NCBI RefSeq assembly: GCF_000297055.2
Contig: NC_022357.1
Span: 558,001 to 622,000 of the forward strand
Direction: 5' to 3'
Source: Sulfuricella denitrificans skB26
Lineage (GTDB): Bacteria; Pseudomonadota; Gammaproteobacteria; Burkholderiales; Sulfuricellaceae
Length of the DNA stretch: 64,000 bases
In this document: positions 1 through 7,864 of the stretch, piece after piece
Layout of the letters: each line of letters opens with the position of its first letter
Numbering within the stretch: position 1 is the first letter of the stretch
The notes under the pieces: model-generated
Databases searched by the model: none
Told to the model about the DNA's origin: nothing
What the model saw: the letters and a program-made list of their open reading frames with translations, nothing else
Program-made: the position numbers and the translations under genes

Positions 1-1
1 G

Positions 2-193
2 GAAGTCAGCCCGCTGCCTGAACGGCAGCATAGCTTCACCCATTTTCGTCTGCGTATCGTGCCGCGGGTATTCGAGGTGACGGCGCTGCAACCCGGCTTG
101 CGCGAGCCGGGCGGGCTGTGGCTCACGCTAGCCGATGCGATGGGGGCGGCGCTGCCCAAGCCGGTGCGGGAGATTTTGAAAGTGCTGGTTTAA
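2..193 (+). CDS. mutY: A/G-specific adenine glycosylase MutY, C-terminal fragment
   Basis: Only the last 63 residues are inside the window; the gene begins upstream. The fragment contains HSFTHFRLRI and ends with LPKPVREILKVLV, which matches the C-terminal NUDIX-like domain of MutY. This domain recognises 8-oxoguanine opposite the mispaired adenine that the missing N-terminal part excises. The frame closes with TAA at 191-193. The catalytic helix-hairpin-helix and the iron-sulfur cluster cannot be checked here. The identification rests on this C-terminal signature alone. Confidence 0.8.
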   Translation, partial: EVSPLPERQHSFTHFRLRIVPRVFEVTALQPGLREPGGLWLTLADAMGAALPKPVREILKVLV

Positions 194-208
194 GAGCCGA
201 AAGCTTTT

Positions 209-275
209 GAACCGCAGAGACGCCGAGTACCTGCGTGGTTTTTTCTCGGCGTCTCTGCGCCTCTGCGGTGAACCG
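209..275. repeat. Palindromic CAGAG-type intergenic repeat, copy 1
   Basis: A perfect 15-base inverted repeat joins 213-227 to 245-259, and a further CCTCTGCGGT follows on the right. It lies just after the mutY stop and before the ATPase start, and is followed by a run of T, so it could also end mutY transcription. Related copies are at 14008-14073 and 44810-44900. Confidence 0.7.
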
Positions 276-297
276 TTTTTTTAGAGTTAAAGCATCT

Positions 298-2988
298 ATG
301 ACCAAACCGACCATATCCTTGCTGGAAAAGCACTGGCATCACCTGTCGTCCAACGAGGTCGCCGAGCTGCTCGACAGTGATCTGGTGCATGGCCTGAATG
401 ACGATGAAGTACGGCGGCGGAGAGAGTCATTCGGCGCCAACCTGCTTACCCCCAAGGCGGGCAAATCGGCCTGGCTGCGTTTCCTGCTCCAGTTCCATCA
501 GCCCCTGATCTATATCCTGCTTGCCGCCGCCTCGATTACCGCTTTTCTTCAGGAATGGGTGGATTCCGGCGTGATCTTCGGCGTGGTGCTGATCAATGCG
601 GTGATCGGTTTCATACAGGAATCCAGGGCAGAGGACGCGATTGCAGCGCTGGCGCGGATGGCGGCGAGCGCGACCATAGCTTTGCGTGATGGCATCAAGC
701 AACCGTTGCCCGCCGCTGAGCTGGTGCCCGGTGATATCGTGCTGCTCGCCCCCGGTGACAAGGTGCCGGCTGATCTGCGCCTGTTCCATGCGCGCGAACT
801 GATGACTGACGAATCAGCTCTGACCGGAGAATCCCTGCCGGTGCAGAAGCATACTGCGCACATCGAGAAGGACGCGGTTCTGGCTGATCGCACCAACATG
901 GCCTATGCCGGCACTCTGGTCACCAGAGGACATGGGGCAGGGATCGTGGTGGCGACCGGAGACATCACCGAGACTGGCCGCATTTCGCGCCTGATCGCCC
1001 ATGCCACGGACTTGTCGACGCCGCTGACGCGCAAGATGAAGCATTTCAGCGCGGTCATGATGGTTGCGATTCTCGGCCTGGCGGCATTCACCTTTGTCGT
1101 CGGCACCTGGCGCGGCGAACCGCCGGTGGACATGCTGATGGCTGCGGTGGCGCTGGCCGTGGGTGCGATTCCCGAGGGTCTGCCGGCGGCAATCACCATC
1201 ACCCTGGCCATCGGCGTGTCGCGCATGGCGCGGCGCCGCGCCATCATTCGCAAGCTGCCGGCGGTGGAAACGCTGGGCGGCGCGACGGTGATCTGCTCCG
1301 ACAAGACCGGCACGCTCACCGAGAACCAGATGACGGTGCAGGAAATCCATGCGGGCGGCGAGATTTTTCGCGTGAGCGGCAGCGGTTATGCGGCAACGGG
1401 AGAGATCAGCTACAACGGAGAAAGAGTGGAAACGCGGGGCGTTCTGCGTGAATGCCTGCTCGCCGGGGTGCTGTGCAACGATGCGGCACTGGTTGAGCGC
1501 GATGGCCGCCGCGAGGTTGCCGGCGATCCGACCGAAGGCGCCTTGCTGGTGGCGGCTGAAAAGGGCGGTCTGGCGCTGGGCGAAATGCATGCGGATTATC
1601 CGCGCCGCGATGAGCTGCCCTTCGATTCACGCTACCAGTACATGGCGACGCTTCATGAGGTGCGGGATGGCGGGCAGGTCATCTACGTCAAGGGGGCGCT
1701 GGAAAAGATCCTTGAGCGCGCCGTTGCCATGCTCAATGCGGAGGGTAGTGAAGTTGCGCTCGACCCGGCGAAGATCGAGACTCATGCGCATGCCATGGCC
1801 TCGCGCGGGCTGCGTGTGCTGGCGCTGGCCAAGGGCGTTGCAGAAGAGGGGCAGGCGCTCAAGCATAGTCATCTCGACCGGCTGGTATTCATCGGCTTGC
1901 AGGGCATGATCGACCCGCCCCGGCCGGAGGCGATTGCGGCGGTGAAGGCGTGCCACAACGCGGGCATCGCGGTAAAGATGATTACCGGCGACCATGCCGT
2001 CACCGCTGCTGCCATCGCGGTCCATCTGGGGTTGCGTAGCCAGGAAGGCGACCCCCCCCTGACCGGCCGGCAGATCGCCGCTCTGTCCGATGACGAACTG
2101 CGCAGCGCAGTGCTGAAAACCACAGTGTTTGCCCGAGTGGAGCCGGAACAGAAGCTGCGTCTGGTCGAGGCCTTGCAAGCTGGAGGTCAGATCGTTGCGA
2201 TGACCGGCGATGGCGTCAACGATGCGCCCGCCTTGAAGCAGGCGGACATCGGCATCGCCATGGGTCTCTCCGGCACCGAGGTGGCAAAAGAGGCCGCCGA
2301 CATGCTGCTCACCGACGACAATTTCGCCTCGATCGAGGCCGCGGTGGAAGAAGGTCGCGGGGTGTTCGACAACCTTATCAAGTTCATTACCTGGACCCTG
2401 CCGACCAATTTCGGCGAGGGCCTGGTCATCCTGACCGCGATCGTTTTCGGCGCCACCCTGCCGATCACCCCGCTGCAAATTTTGTGGATCAACATGACCA
2501 CTGCTGGTGTGCTGGGCCTGATGCTGGCCTTCGAGCCCATCGACAAAAACATCATGCAGCGCCCGCCGCGCCATCCGGCGGCGCCGATCCTGACCACCGA
2601 ATTGATGTGGCGAATTTTACTGGTCAGCCTGATGCTGTTGGGCGGAGCTTACGGCCTGTTCCTGTGGGAACTTGAAACCGGTGAAAGCCTGGAGCAGGCC
2701 CGCACCGTAGCAGTGAACGTGTTCGTGATGGGCGAGCTGTTCTACCTGTTCAACTGCCGCTCGATGACTCACTCGCCCTTCCATGTCGGCTTTTTTTCCA
2801 ATCCTTTGCTGTGGTTCGGCGTGATTGGCATGATCGCGTTGCAGCTATTTTTTACCTATGCGTCGGTGATGAACCATTTGTTCGCCAGCGCGCCGATCGG
2901 CCTGGACGATTGGGTGCGGATCGTGGCGGTCGGGCTGATTATCTATTTCGTCATCGAGGCAGAGAAAGCCTGGCGTCGTAGAGGTTAG
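298..2988 (+). CDS. P-type cation-transporting ATPase, type II (Ca2+-ATPase-like)
   Basis: The product (896 residues from the ATG at 298) is an integral inner-membrane pump driven by ATP through a phospho-aspartate intermediate. The phosphorylation motif DKTGTLT has its aspartate at about residue 335, the actuator motif LTGES is present, and GDGVNDAP is at about 637. Membrane segment 4 carries IPEGLP as in Ca2+ pumps of the SERCA/PMR1 class. Segment 5 keeps the N and E of the Ca2+ site (TNFGEG). Segment 6 reads WINMTTAG, where SERCA has a T-D-G; the bridging aspartate is therefore alanine and the ion is uncertain. An upstream in-frame start at 235 would run through the repeat, so 298 (MTKPTISLLEKHW) was chosen. 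The family call is firm, the substrate is not. Confidence 0.9.
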   Translation: MTKPTISLLEKHWHHLSSNEVAELLDSDLVHGLNDDEVRRRRESFGANLLTPKAGKSAWLRFLLQFHQPLIYILLAAASITAFLQEWVDSGVIFGVVLINAVIGFIQESRAEDAIAALARMAASATIALRDGIKQPLPAAELVPGDIVLLAPGDKVPADLRLFHARELMTDESALTGESLPVQKHTAHIEKDAVLADRTNMAYAGTLVTRGHGAGIVVATGDITETGRISRLIAHATDLSTPLTRKMKHFSAVMMVAILGLAAFTFVVGTWRGEPPVDMLMAAVALAVGAIPEGLPAAITITLAIGVSRMARRRAIIRKLPAVETLGGATVICSDKTGTLTENQMTVQEIHAGGEIFRVSGSGYAATGEISYNGERVETRGVLRECLLAGVLCNDAALVERDGRREVAGDPTEGALLVAAEKGGLALGEMHADYPRRDELPFDSRYQYMATLHEVRDGGQVIYVKGALEKILERAVAMLNAEGSEVALDPAKIETHAHAMASRGLRVLALAKGVAEEGQALKHSHLDRLVFIGLQGMIDPPRPEAIAAVKACHNAGIAVKMITGDHAVTAAAIAVHLGLRSQEGDPPLTGRQIAALSDDELRSAVLKTTVFARVEPEQKLRLVEALQAGGQIVAMTGDGVNDAPALKQADIGIAMGLSGTEVAKEAADMLLTDDNFASIEAAVEEGRGVFDNLIKFITWTLPTNFGEGLVILTAIVFGATLPITPLQILWINMTTAGVLGLMLAFEPIDKNIMQRPPRHPAAPILTTELMWRILLVSLMLLGGAYGLFLWELETGESLEQARTVAVNVFVMGELFYLFNCRSMTHSPFHVGFFSNPLLWFGVIGMIALQLFFTYASVMNHLFASAPIGLDDWVRIVAVGLIIYFVIEAEKAWRRRG

Positions 2989-2997
2989 AATAGAGCC

Positions 2998-3762
2998 ATG
3001 CTGATCGATACCCACTGCCATCTTGATGCCGCCGAATTCGACGCCGACCGCGACCAGGTGGCTGTGCGTGCCCGCGCAACAGGGGTCGAGGCAATCGTGG
3101 TTCCTGGCGTGGAGCGAGTTGGTTTTGATAACTTGCTGGCGACATGTGCGCGCTATCCCGGCTGCGTCCCGGCGCTGGGCATACATCCGATGTACGTGGA
3201 TAGCGCGCAGCCCGAAGATCTGACGGCGCTGCGCGAGATGATCGTTATGCACCACCCGGTTGCTATCGGTGAAATCGGCCTGGATTTTTTTGTCCCGGAT
3301 TACGACCGCGAGCGCCAGGAATTCTATTTTTCCGAGCAGCTGAAAATCGCCCGGGAATTCGATCTGCCGGTGCTGCTGCACATCCGCCGGGCGCAGGATA
3401 CGGTGCTGAAATTTCTGCGCCTTGCCAAGGTGAAAGGTGGCATTGCCCATGCCTTCAACGGCAGCCGCCAGCAGGCGGAAGAATTCATCAAACTGGGCTT
3501 CAAGCTCGGCTTCGGCGGTGCCATGACTTACGACCGTGCCACCAAGCTGCGCGAGCTTGCCGCCACCCTGCCGCTGGACAGCATCGTGCTCGAAACCGAT
3601 GCGCCAGACATTCCACCAGCGTTCATCGGCAAGGCGCGCAATAGCCCAGAATATTTGCCGCGCATCGCCGAGACTCTGGCTGAATTGCGCGGGATGAGCG
3701 TTGCCGAGGTAGTGGAGGCGACTACGGCCAATGCCAAGGCAATCCTGAAAGGTCTGGCGTGA
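2998..3762 (+). CDS. TatD family metal-dependent hydrolase (DNase-like)
   Basis: The 254-residue protein begins MLIDTHCHLD, the first metal ligand motif of the TatD amidohydrolase barrel. It continues with IHPMYVD, AIGEIGLDFF (the conserved metal-binding Glu), LHIRRAQD and LETDAPDIP (the catalytic Asp). TatD proteins are cytoplasmic 3'-5' exonucleases or related hydrolases. The length is typical. It starts 10 bases after the ATPase stop and overlaps the following transporter by four bases, so the three genes are probably co-transcribed. Whether it is TatD, YcfH or YjjV orthology cannot be decided by eye. Confidence 0.9.
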   Translation: MLIDTHCHLDAAEFDADRDQVAVRARATGVEAIVVPGVERVGFDNLLATCARYPGCVPALGIHPMYVDSAQPEDLTALREMIVMHHPVAIGEIGLDFFVPDYDRERQEFYFSEQLKIAREFDLPVLLHIRRAQDTVLKFLRLAKVKGGIAHAFNGSRQQAEEFIKLGFKLGFGGAMTYDRATKLRELAATLPLDSIVLETDAPDIPPAFIGKARNSPEYLPRIAETLAELRGMSVAEVVEATTANAKAILKGLA

Positions 3763-4640
3763 GGAAAGAAGCCACCCTGCGCATGGCGTATCTGTCGATC
3801 GCAACCTCGATCGCGACGATGGGACTGAAATTCGGAGCCTGGTATCTCACCGATTCGGTTAGCCTGCTCTCCGATGCCGTCGAATCACTGGTCAACCTCG
3901 CTGCCGGCCTGATTGCCCTGGCGGCGCTGATTATTGCTTCACGTCCCGCAGATGTCGATCATGCCTACGGTCACGACAAGGCAGAATACTTTTCCAGCGG
4001 TGCCGAAGGCGCGCTGATACTGGTGGCAGCGGGATCTATCATCTATGCGGCGGTAGGTCGTTTTCTGCACCCCGCTGCATTGGAAAATCTAGGCCCTGGT
4101 CTGATCGTTTCGTTAATCGCGGCAGCGCTTAATTTTGCCACGGCACGAGCCATGCTCAAGGTGGGAACCCAGTACGACAGCATCACGCTGGAAGCGGACG
4201 CCAAACACCTGATGACCGACGTCTGGACTTCGGTGGGCGTAGTTGCAGGCCTGGGCGTGGTGATGTTTGCGCCACCCTCATGGCGGATACTCGATCCGTT
4301 GATGGCGATGGCGGTGGGGCTGAATATCATTTTTGCCGGGTTTCATCTGCTGAAGCGTTCCTGGAGCGGTCTGATGGATGCGGCCCTGCCGGTCGATGAG
4401 GTCGGGCAGATCGAGGCGGAGATCGGTAAATTATTGCCCAGTGGCACCTCCTTTCACGACCTGCGTACACGCAAATCCGGTTCGCGCCGTTTCATCGATT
4501 TTCACCTGCTGGTGCCGGGCGCAAGCACGGTTAACGAGGCACATGCTCTGTGCGACCGAATCGAGGATGCCCTCGAGCGCACCTTGCCCAATACCGCGGT
4601 GACGATACATGTCGAGCCGCTGGAAACGCATCAACAATAA
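3759..4640 (+). CDS. Cation diffusion facilitator (CDF) metal efflux transporter
   Basis: The 293-residue protein has six predicted membrane helices in the N-terminal two thirds. It has SLLSDAVES in helix 2 and HLMTDVWTS in helix 5, the paired Asp/His-Asp metal site of the FieF/YiiP class. DHAYGHDKAEYF lies in the first cytoplasmic loop. A C-terminal cytoplasmic ferredoxin-like domain ends IHVEPLE. These proteins export divalent metals (Zn, Fe, Mn, Cd) by proton antiport as dimers. The start is GTG, overlapping the TatD stop (GTGA), which indicates translational coupling. The exact metal is unknown. Confidence 0.88.
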   Translation: MRKEATLRMAYLSIATSIATMGLKFGAWYLTDSVSLLSDAVESLVNLAAGLIALAALIIASRPADVDHAYGHDKAEYFSSGAEGALILVAAGSIIYAAVGRFLHPAALENLGPGLIVSLIAAALNFATARAMLKVGTQYDSITLEADAKHLMTDVWTSVGVVAGLGVVMFAPPSWRILDPLMAMAVGLNIIFAGFHLLKRSWSGLMDAALPVDEVGQIEAEIGKLLPSGTSFHDLRTRKSGSRRFIDFHLLVPGASTVNEAHALCDRIEDALERTLPNTAVTIHVEPLETHQQ

Positions 4641-4649
4641 TGGAATCTC

Positions 4650-5411
4650 ATGCAAAACCTGCAACCCCAATTTGAACGTACCCATATCCTGATTGGCGAT
4701 GAAGGTATCGCCAGATTGGCATCCAAACATGTGTTCGTCGCCGGGCTCGGCGGCGTCGGCTCCTACTGTGCTGAAGCGCTGGCGCGCGCCGGCATCGGCC
4801 GTTTGACCCTGCTCGACCACGACGTGGTGGCGGCTTCCAATATCAATCGCCAGCTGCCTGCCTTGCTCTCCACCGTGGGCCAGTCCAAGGCGGAACTGAT
4901 GGCGGCGCGCATCCGCGACATCAATCCCGAATGCCAAATTACAGTCATCCGGCAGTTCCTCAATACCGAAAACGTCAACGACCTGGTGCCGGGAGATTGC
5001 GATTACGTGGTGGATGCGATCGATTCGTTGGCGTGCAAAGTGGCGCTGGTGGCGGAAAGCCTGAAGCGTGGACTGAAGGTGGTTGCTAGCATGGGGGCAG
5101 GCAATCGCCTCGACCCGAGCAAGATCAAACTTGCCGACATCAGCCAGACCGAAATGTGTCCGCTCGCGCGCCAGATGCGGAAGCGCCTGCAGCGCCACGG
5201 CATCCGCAAGGGCCTGTTGACGGTGTTTTCCGACGAGCAGCCCAGCGCGCCGCTGCCGCCCCAGCCGGTGGAAGGGGCGGGGCGTCCGCGCGCGGTCAAC
5301 GGGACTATCAGCTATATGCCGCCGTTGTTCGGCTACATGCTGGCGGGGGCGGTGATCCAGAAGCTGCTTGAGTCCGATGGTCAGGAACAAGGGGTTGCTT
5401 CAAGTCAGTAG
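4650..5411 (+). CDS. tcdA: tRNA threonylcarbamoyladenosine dehydratase (TcdA/CsdL-like)
   Basis: This is a ThiF/E1-like adenylating enzyme of 253 residues. The N-terminal nucleotide-binding loop is GLGGVGSYCAEALARAGIG, followed by LLDHD and the SNINRQ arginine motif of E1-like proteins. It is expected to cyclise t6A37 to ct6A37 in ANN-decoding tRNAs. The start at 4650 lies nine bases after the CDF stop, so it probably belongs to the same transcript. It ends convergent with the EamA gene. The C-terminal third is rich in Pro and Ala, as in other betaproteobacterial copies. Confidence 0.85.
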   Translation: MQNLQPQFERTHILIGDEGIARLASKHVFVAGLGGVGSYCAEALARAGIGRLTLLDHDVVAASNINRQLPALLSTVGQSKAELMAARIRDINPECQITVIRQFLNTENVNDLVPGDCDYVVDAIDSLACKVALVAESLKRGLKVVASMGAGNRLDPSKIKLADISQTEMCPLARQMRKRLQRHGIRKGLLTVFSDEQPSAPLPPQPVEGAGRPRAVNGTISYMPPLFGYMLAGAVIQKLLESDGQEQGVASSQ

Positions 5412-5444
5412 CGCGATGCTGTGCTGTGCAAGATACGGCGTGAG

Positions 5445-6341
5445 TTATTTCCCTCCCGCCCATTGCCACAGATGCCCAAACCGCCCCATGCCCCAGCGGT
5501 GCAAACCCAGCCCAAGCAGGATGAATACAGCGCCGAACCAGACCTGGGGCAGTACCTCTTCGTTGTTCATGACATGGCCCAGCAACAGCGCTATAACCGG
5601 AGTGATGAGCGTGATCAGCGCCACGCGCCCCGCTTCCATGTACTTGATCATGTAGAAATACAGCATGAAGCCCAGCACCGAGCCGAACACGCCGAGGTAC
5701 GCGGTGGCAATCAGTGCCCGCTGTGGCAACGCTGCGGGCACACTCCCATCCGTCCACCACCAGGCAGCAAAAAACAGCGGCAGGCCGACCGCCAGCGTCC
5801 CCATTGTCATTGCCAGCGGATGGCTGTCGTCCCCGATGCGCTTGATCCACACCAGGCCGAGCGATTGCGTCGCCACCGCACACAGCAGGGCCAGGATACC
5901 CAGCAGCGCACCCGACCCCAGTTCCAATCCACCCTGGAATACCAGCCCCAGTCCGATTAGTCCGAGCGCCATGCCGAGAATCTTGTTGGCGGTCAGCGCC
6001 TCCTCATCCAGCCACAACACGGCGCCCAGGCTGGTAATCAGCGGCGACAGCCCGAACAGCACCGAGATCAGCCCGGAAGACACGTATTGCGCCGACCAGT
6101 AGGTGAGCGACATGGCGCCGAACAGGCTCAGCCCGCTGGCCAGATAGGCCTGCCGCGCCTTGCGGTGCAGCGGGACGCGAATACGCAAGGCCGCAAGCAG
6201 GAGCACGCACAGCAGCGTGCCGATCGCCATGCGTGAAAACACCGCAAAGCTGAACCCAACCCCCAGCGCGCTCCACTTGATGGCGAGCGGCGTGGTGGAC
6301 CAGATCAGGATCACTGATACGAACGCGAGCGGCAGCGACAT
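5445..6341 (-). CDS. EamA/DMT superfamily exporter
   Basis: The protein has 298 residues and about ten hydrophobic helices arranged as two EamA repeats (for example FGAMSLTYWSAQYVSSGLIS and FGSVLGFMLYFYMIKYMEAG). Such proteins export amino acids or other small metabolites across the inner membrane; the substrate is not predictable here. The ATG at 6341 was chosen because GAGGAG precedes it by seven bases. A longer in-frame start at 6374 would begin inside a terminator hairpin and is rejected. The gene sits behind a leader ORF and an intrinsic terminator (6361-6519), so it is likely controlled by transcription attenuation. It converges on tcdA. Confidence 0.88.
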   Translation of the reverse strand: MSLPLAFVSVILIWSTTPLAIKWSALGVGFSFAVFSRMAIGTLLCVLLLAALRIRVPLHRKARQAYLASGLSLFGAMSLTYWSAQYVSSGLISVLFGLSPLITSLGAVLWLDEEALTANKILGMALGLIGLGLVFQGGLELGSGALLGILALLCAVATQSLGLVWIKRIGDDSHPLAMTMGTLAVGLPLFFAAWWWTDGSVPAALPQRALIATAYLGVFGSVLGFMLYFYMIKYMEAGRVALITLITPVIALLLGHVMNNEEVLPQVWFGAVFILLGLGLHRWGMGRFGHLWQWAGGK

Positions 6342-6360
6342 TACGTACTCCTCAACTAAA

Positions 6361-6395
6361 AACAAAAAGGCCACGGAGATTGTCCGTGGCCTTTT
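6361..6395 (-). terminator. Intrinsic terminator in the EamA leader (attenuator)
   Basis: On the minus strand a 13-base-pair perfect stem (AAAAGGCCACGGA pairing with TCCGTGGCCTTTT, arms at 6383-6395 and 6365-6377) with a five-base loop runs into T-rich sequence. It lies only about 20 bases before the EamA start and after the leader ORF. It therefore cannot be a simple end-of-gene terminator for a plus-strand gene. An eight-base copy of its 3' arm (TCCGTGGC, 6439-6446) inside the leader ORF could pair with its 5' arm and prevent it forming. Confidence 0.8.
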
Positions 6396-6420
6396 GGAAA
6401 ACTGCAGAAACTAAAACTGG

Positions 6421-6519
6421 TTAGCGCTGACTCTCCCTGCCACGGAACGAAGAGCACCACGCCTTATGCAGGCGGGTGGCTGGACGGACTTGGACTTGGA
6501 TGAGAGAGAGGGATTTCAT
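6421..6519 (-). CDS. Putative 32-residue leader peptide of the EamA attenuator
   Basis: A short ORF (starts MKSLSLIQVQ, ends GRESQR, stop TAA at 6421-6423) lies between a good promoter and the EamA terminator. It has no ribosome binding site. The predicted transcription start coincides with its ATG, so it would be translated from a leaderless message, as known for trpL of alphaproteobacteria. Its codons overlap two RNA segments: GCCAC (6476-6480), which can pair with GTGGC at about 6439-6443, and TCCGTGGC (6439-6446), which can pair with the terminator 5' arm. Arg, His, Lys, Trp and Cys codons lie just before the second segment. Translation is inferred from this arrangement, and the peptide family is not recognised. 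Confidence 0.5.
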   Translation of the reverse strand: MKSLSLIQVQVRPATRLHKAWCSSFRGRESQR

Positions 6520-6525
6520 GATTCG

Positions 6526-6555
6526 ATTATCGTGGGAGAGGTGGAGAAATGTCAA
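6526..6555 (-). promoter_or_regulatory. Sigma-70-type promoter for the EamA leader
   Basis: On the minus strand there is a perfect TTGACA (6550-6555), an 18-base spacer and GATAAT (6526-6531). The expected start of transcription, about seven bases downstream, is the A of the leader ORF ATG at 6519. Confidence 0.7.
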
Positions 6556-6644
6556 GCCTGAAATGACAAAGCCATGTTTCTGTTTGCATATTGAACGTTT
6601 GAGCTCACAAGCGCGACGCAAAGAGCGTCCCGTGGAGCGATTTG

Positions 6645-7835
6645 TTAAGGGCTATTTCTTAATAACTCTTTTACTTCATCTTCAATGAATTGATTCGGCC
6701 TCCATCCAGATATCAACTTATCTAAATAGAAAGTATCCAATGCGCCAAGCCCGATACCCACAACTGTTCCAATACCGCCAGTTACCAAAACATCAGCAAT
6801 TATTCCTGCACCTGTGAATATGCCCCATCGAACACTTTTTCCAGGAAGTTTGTCTACAATGGTTTTTTTGGTTACTTCAGAGTAATAACTTTTGATCAGG
6901 TTCTGATCAGGTTCGACACCTATAATCCATTTTTTGAATTTTCGTGCATTTTTAAGAACTAGCATCAGATCATCCAGATCAATTTGTTTCTTATTTATCG
7001 CTTCCCTTAATGACCTGGCATCATTAAAAACAAAACCTTGAAAGTCTTTGAGTTTCTCAGAGCTTTTAATGCTCTTTTCTAAAAGATAATTAATCTTATG
7101 TGATATGAGGTTCGCACTTAATCCACTTGTTGCTATTTCTGAAAGGTTGTTTGAAGAGAAGTAGAGTTCACTTTCAACATCTAAAGTGTGACTTAAAATA
7201 AGGGCGGGGTTAATTGTTGAATGAGTTGGTGGTACGTATTTATGGTAAACCTGATTTAATGCTGCAAAATTAATATTTGTGGCGATTACAATTCCACTAT
7301 CTGTTTGTTCTGTTTGAAATATGATGTCATCTACATTAATCTTTTCAGGAATAAGGGATCGAATGATGCTCTTGGCCGAGTAATTTATATATTCTTGATC
7401 AGCAAATGATTTTCTCGCGCCCTCTAAAATTATGTTTTCATGATTTCTAACTTTTATTAAGCCTTGTATTCTTTGTGCAGTTCTTCTTCCCTTGCCAGCT
7501 TTACCTATGACATCAATACATATTTTTCGAAGCTCGTCTTGGTATGTGTGTTGGGGTGATGAAACCTGTCCAGTATCATGATACTCAGTTCCATTTATTG
7601 TTCGTGTTAAGACGCATACATTCGTTTCCGTGTAAATAATGTTGAGCAGTTCTTCTTCAATAAGTTCAATTACACGGTCTATTCCAAAGTATGTAAACAG
7701 TTGTCTTAAAATGCTTTGATTTGCGACAACAGACGTTTCTCCATAGAACAGCATGCACTCAACCAATGCACCTATTTCCAATGGATTTGATGTGTCAGTT
7801 TTATTTTGGTTAAAAAATGTAATTGATTCGAACAT
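6645..7835 (-). CDS. AT-rich orphan protein of unknown function
   Basis: I do not recognise this 396-residue protein. Its base composition is markedly more AT-rich than all neighbours, with many AAA, ATT and TTA codons, which suggests horizontal acquisition. The long N-terminal part appears soluble and mixed alpha/beta. Near the C-terminus (about 338-366) there is a Gly-rich hydrophobic stretch (GAGIIADVLVTGGIGTVVGI) that could insert into a membrane. It is followed by a short polar tail. No catalytic motif was seen. It stands alone, upstream of the EamA promoter and bordered on its start side by non-coding repeat DNA. A lone, foreign, possibly membrane-anchored gene could be a defence or toxin-like cargo gene, but nothing in the sequence proves it. 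Confidence 0.75.
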   Translation of the reverse strand: MFESITFFNQNKTDTSNPLEIGALVECMLFYGETSVVANQSILRQLFTYFGIDRVIELIEEELLNIIYTETNVCVLTRTINGTEYHDTGQVSSPQHTYQDELRKICIDVIGKAGKGRRTAQRIQGLIKVRNHENIILEGARKSFADQEYINYSAKSIIRSLIPEKINVDDIIFQTEQTDSGIVIATNINFAALNQVYHKYVPPTHSTINPALILSHTLDVESELYFSSNNLSEIATSGLSANLISHKINYLLEKSIKSSEKLKDFQGFVFNDARSLREAINKKQIDLDDLMLVLKNARKFKKWIIGVEPDQNLIKSYYSEVTKKTIVDKLPGKSVRWGIFTGAGIIADVLVTGGIGTVVGIGLGALDTFYLDKLISGWRPNQFIEDEVKELLRNSP

Positions 7836-7864
7836 TTTTGGCTCTTAACTGTTAATTTACGCGC

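Noticed and set aside
5445-6374. Longer start of the EamA gene at 6374
   Set aside because: The extra 11 residues would be encoded by the terminator hairpin and ribosome binding site. The start at 6341 has GAGGAG at the right distance.
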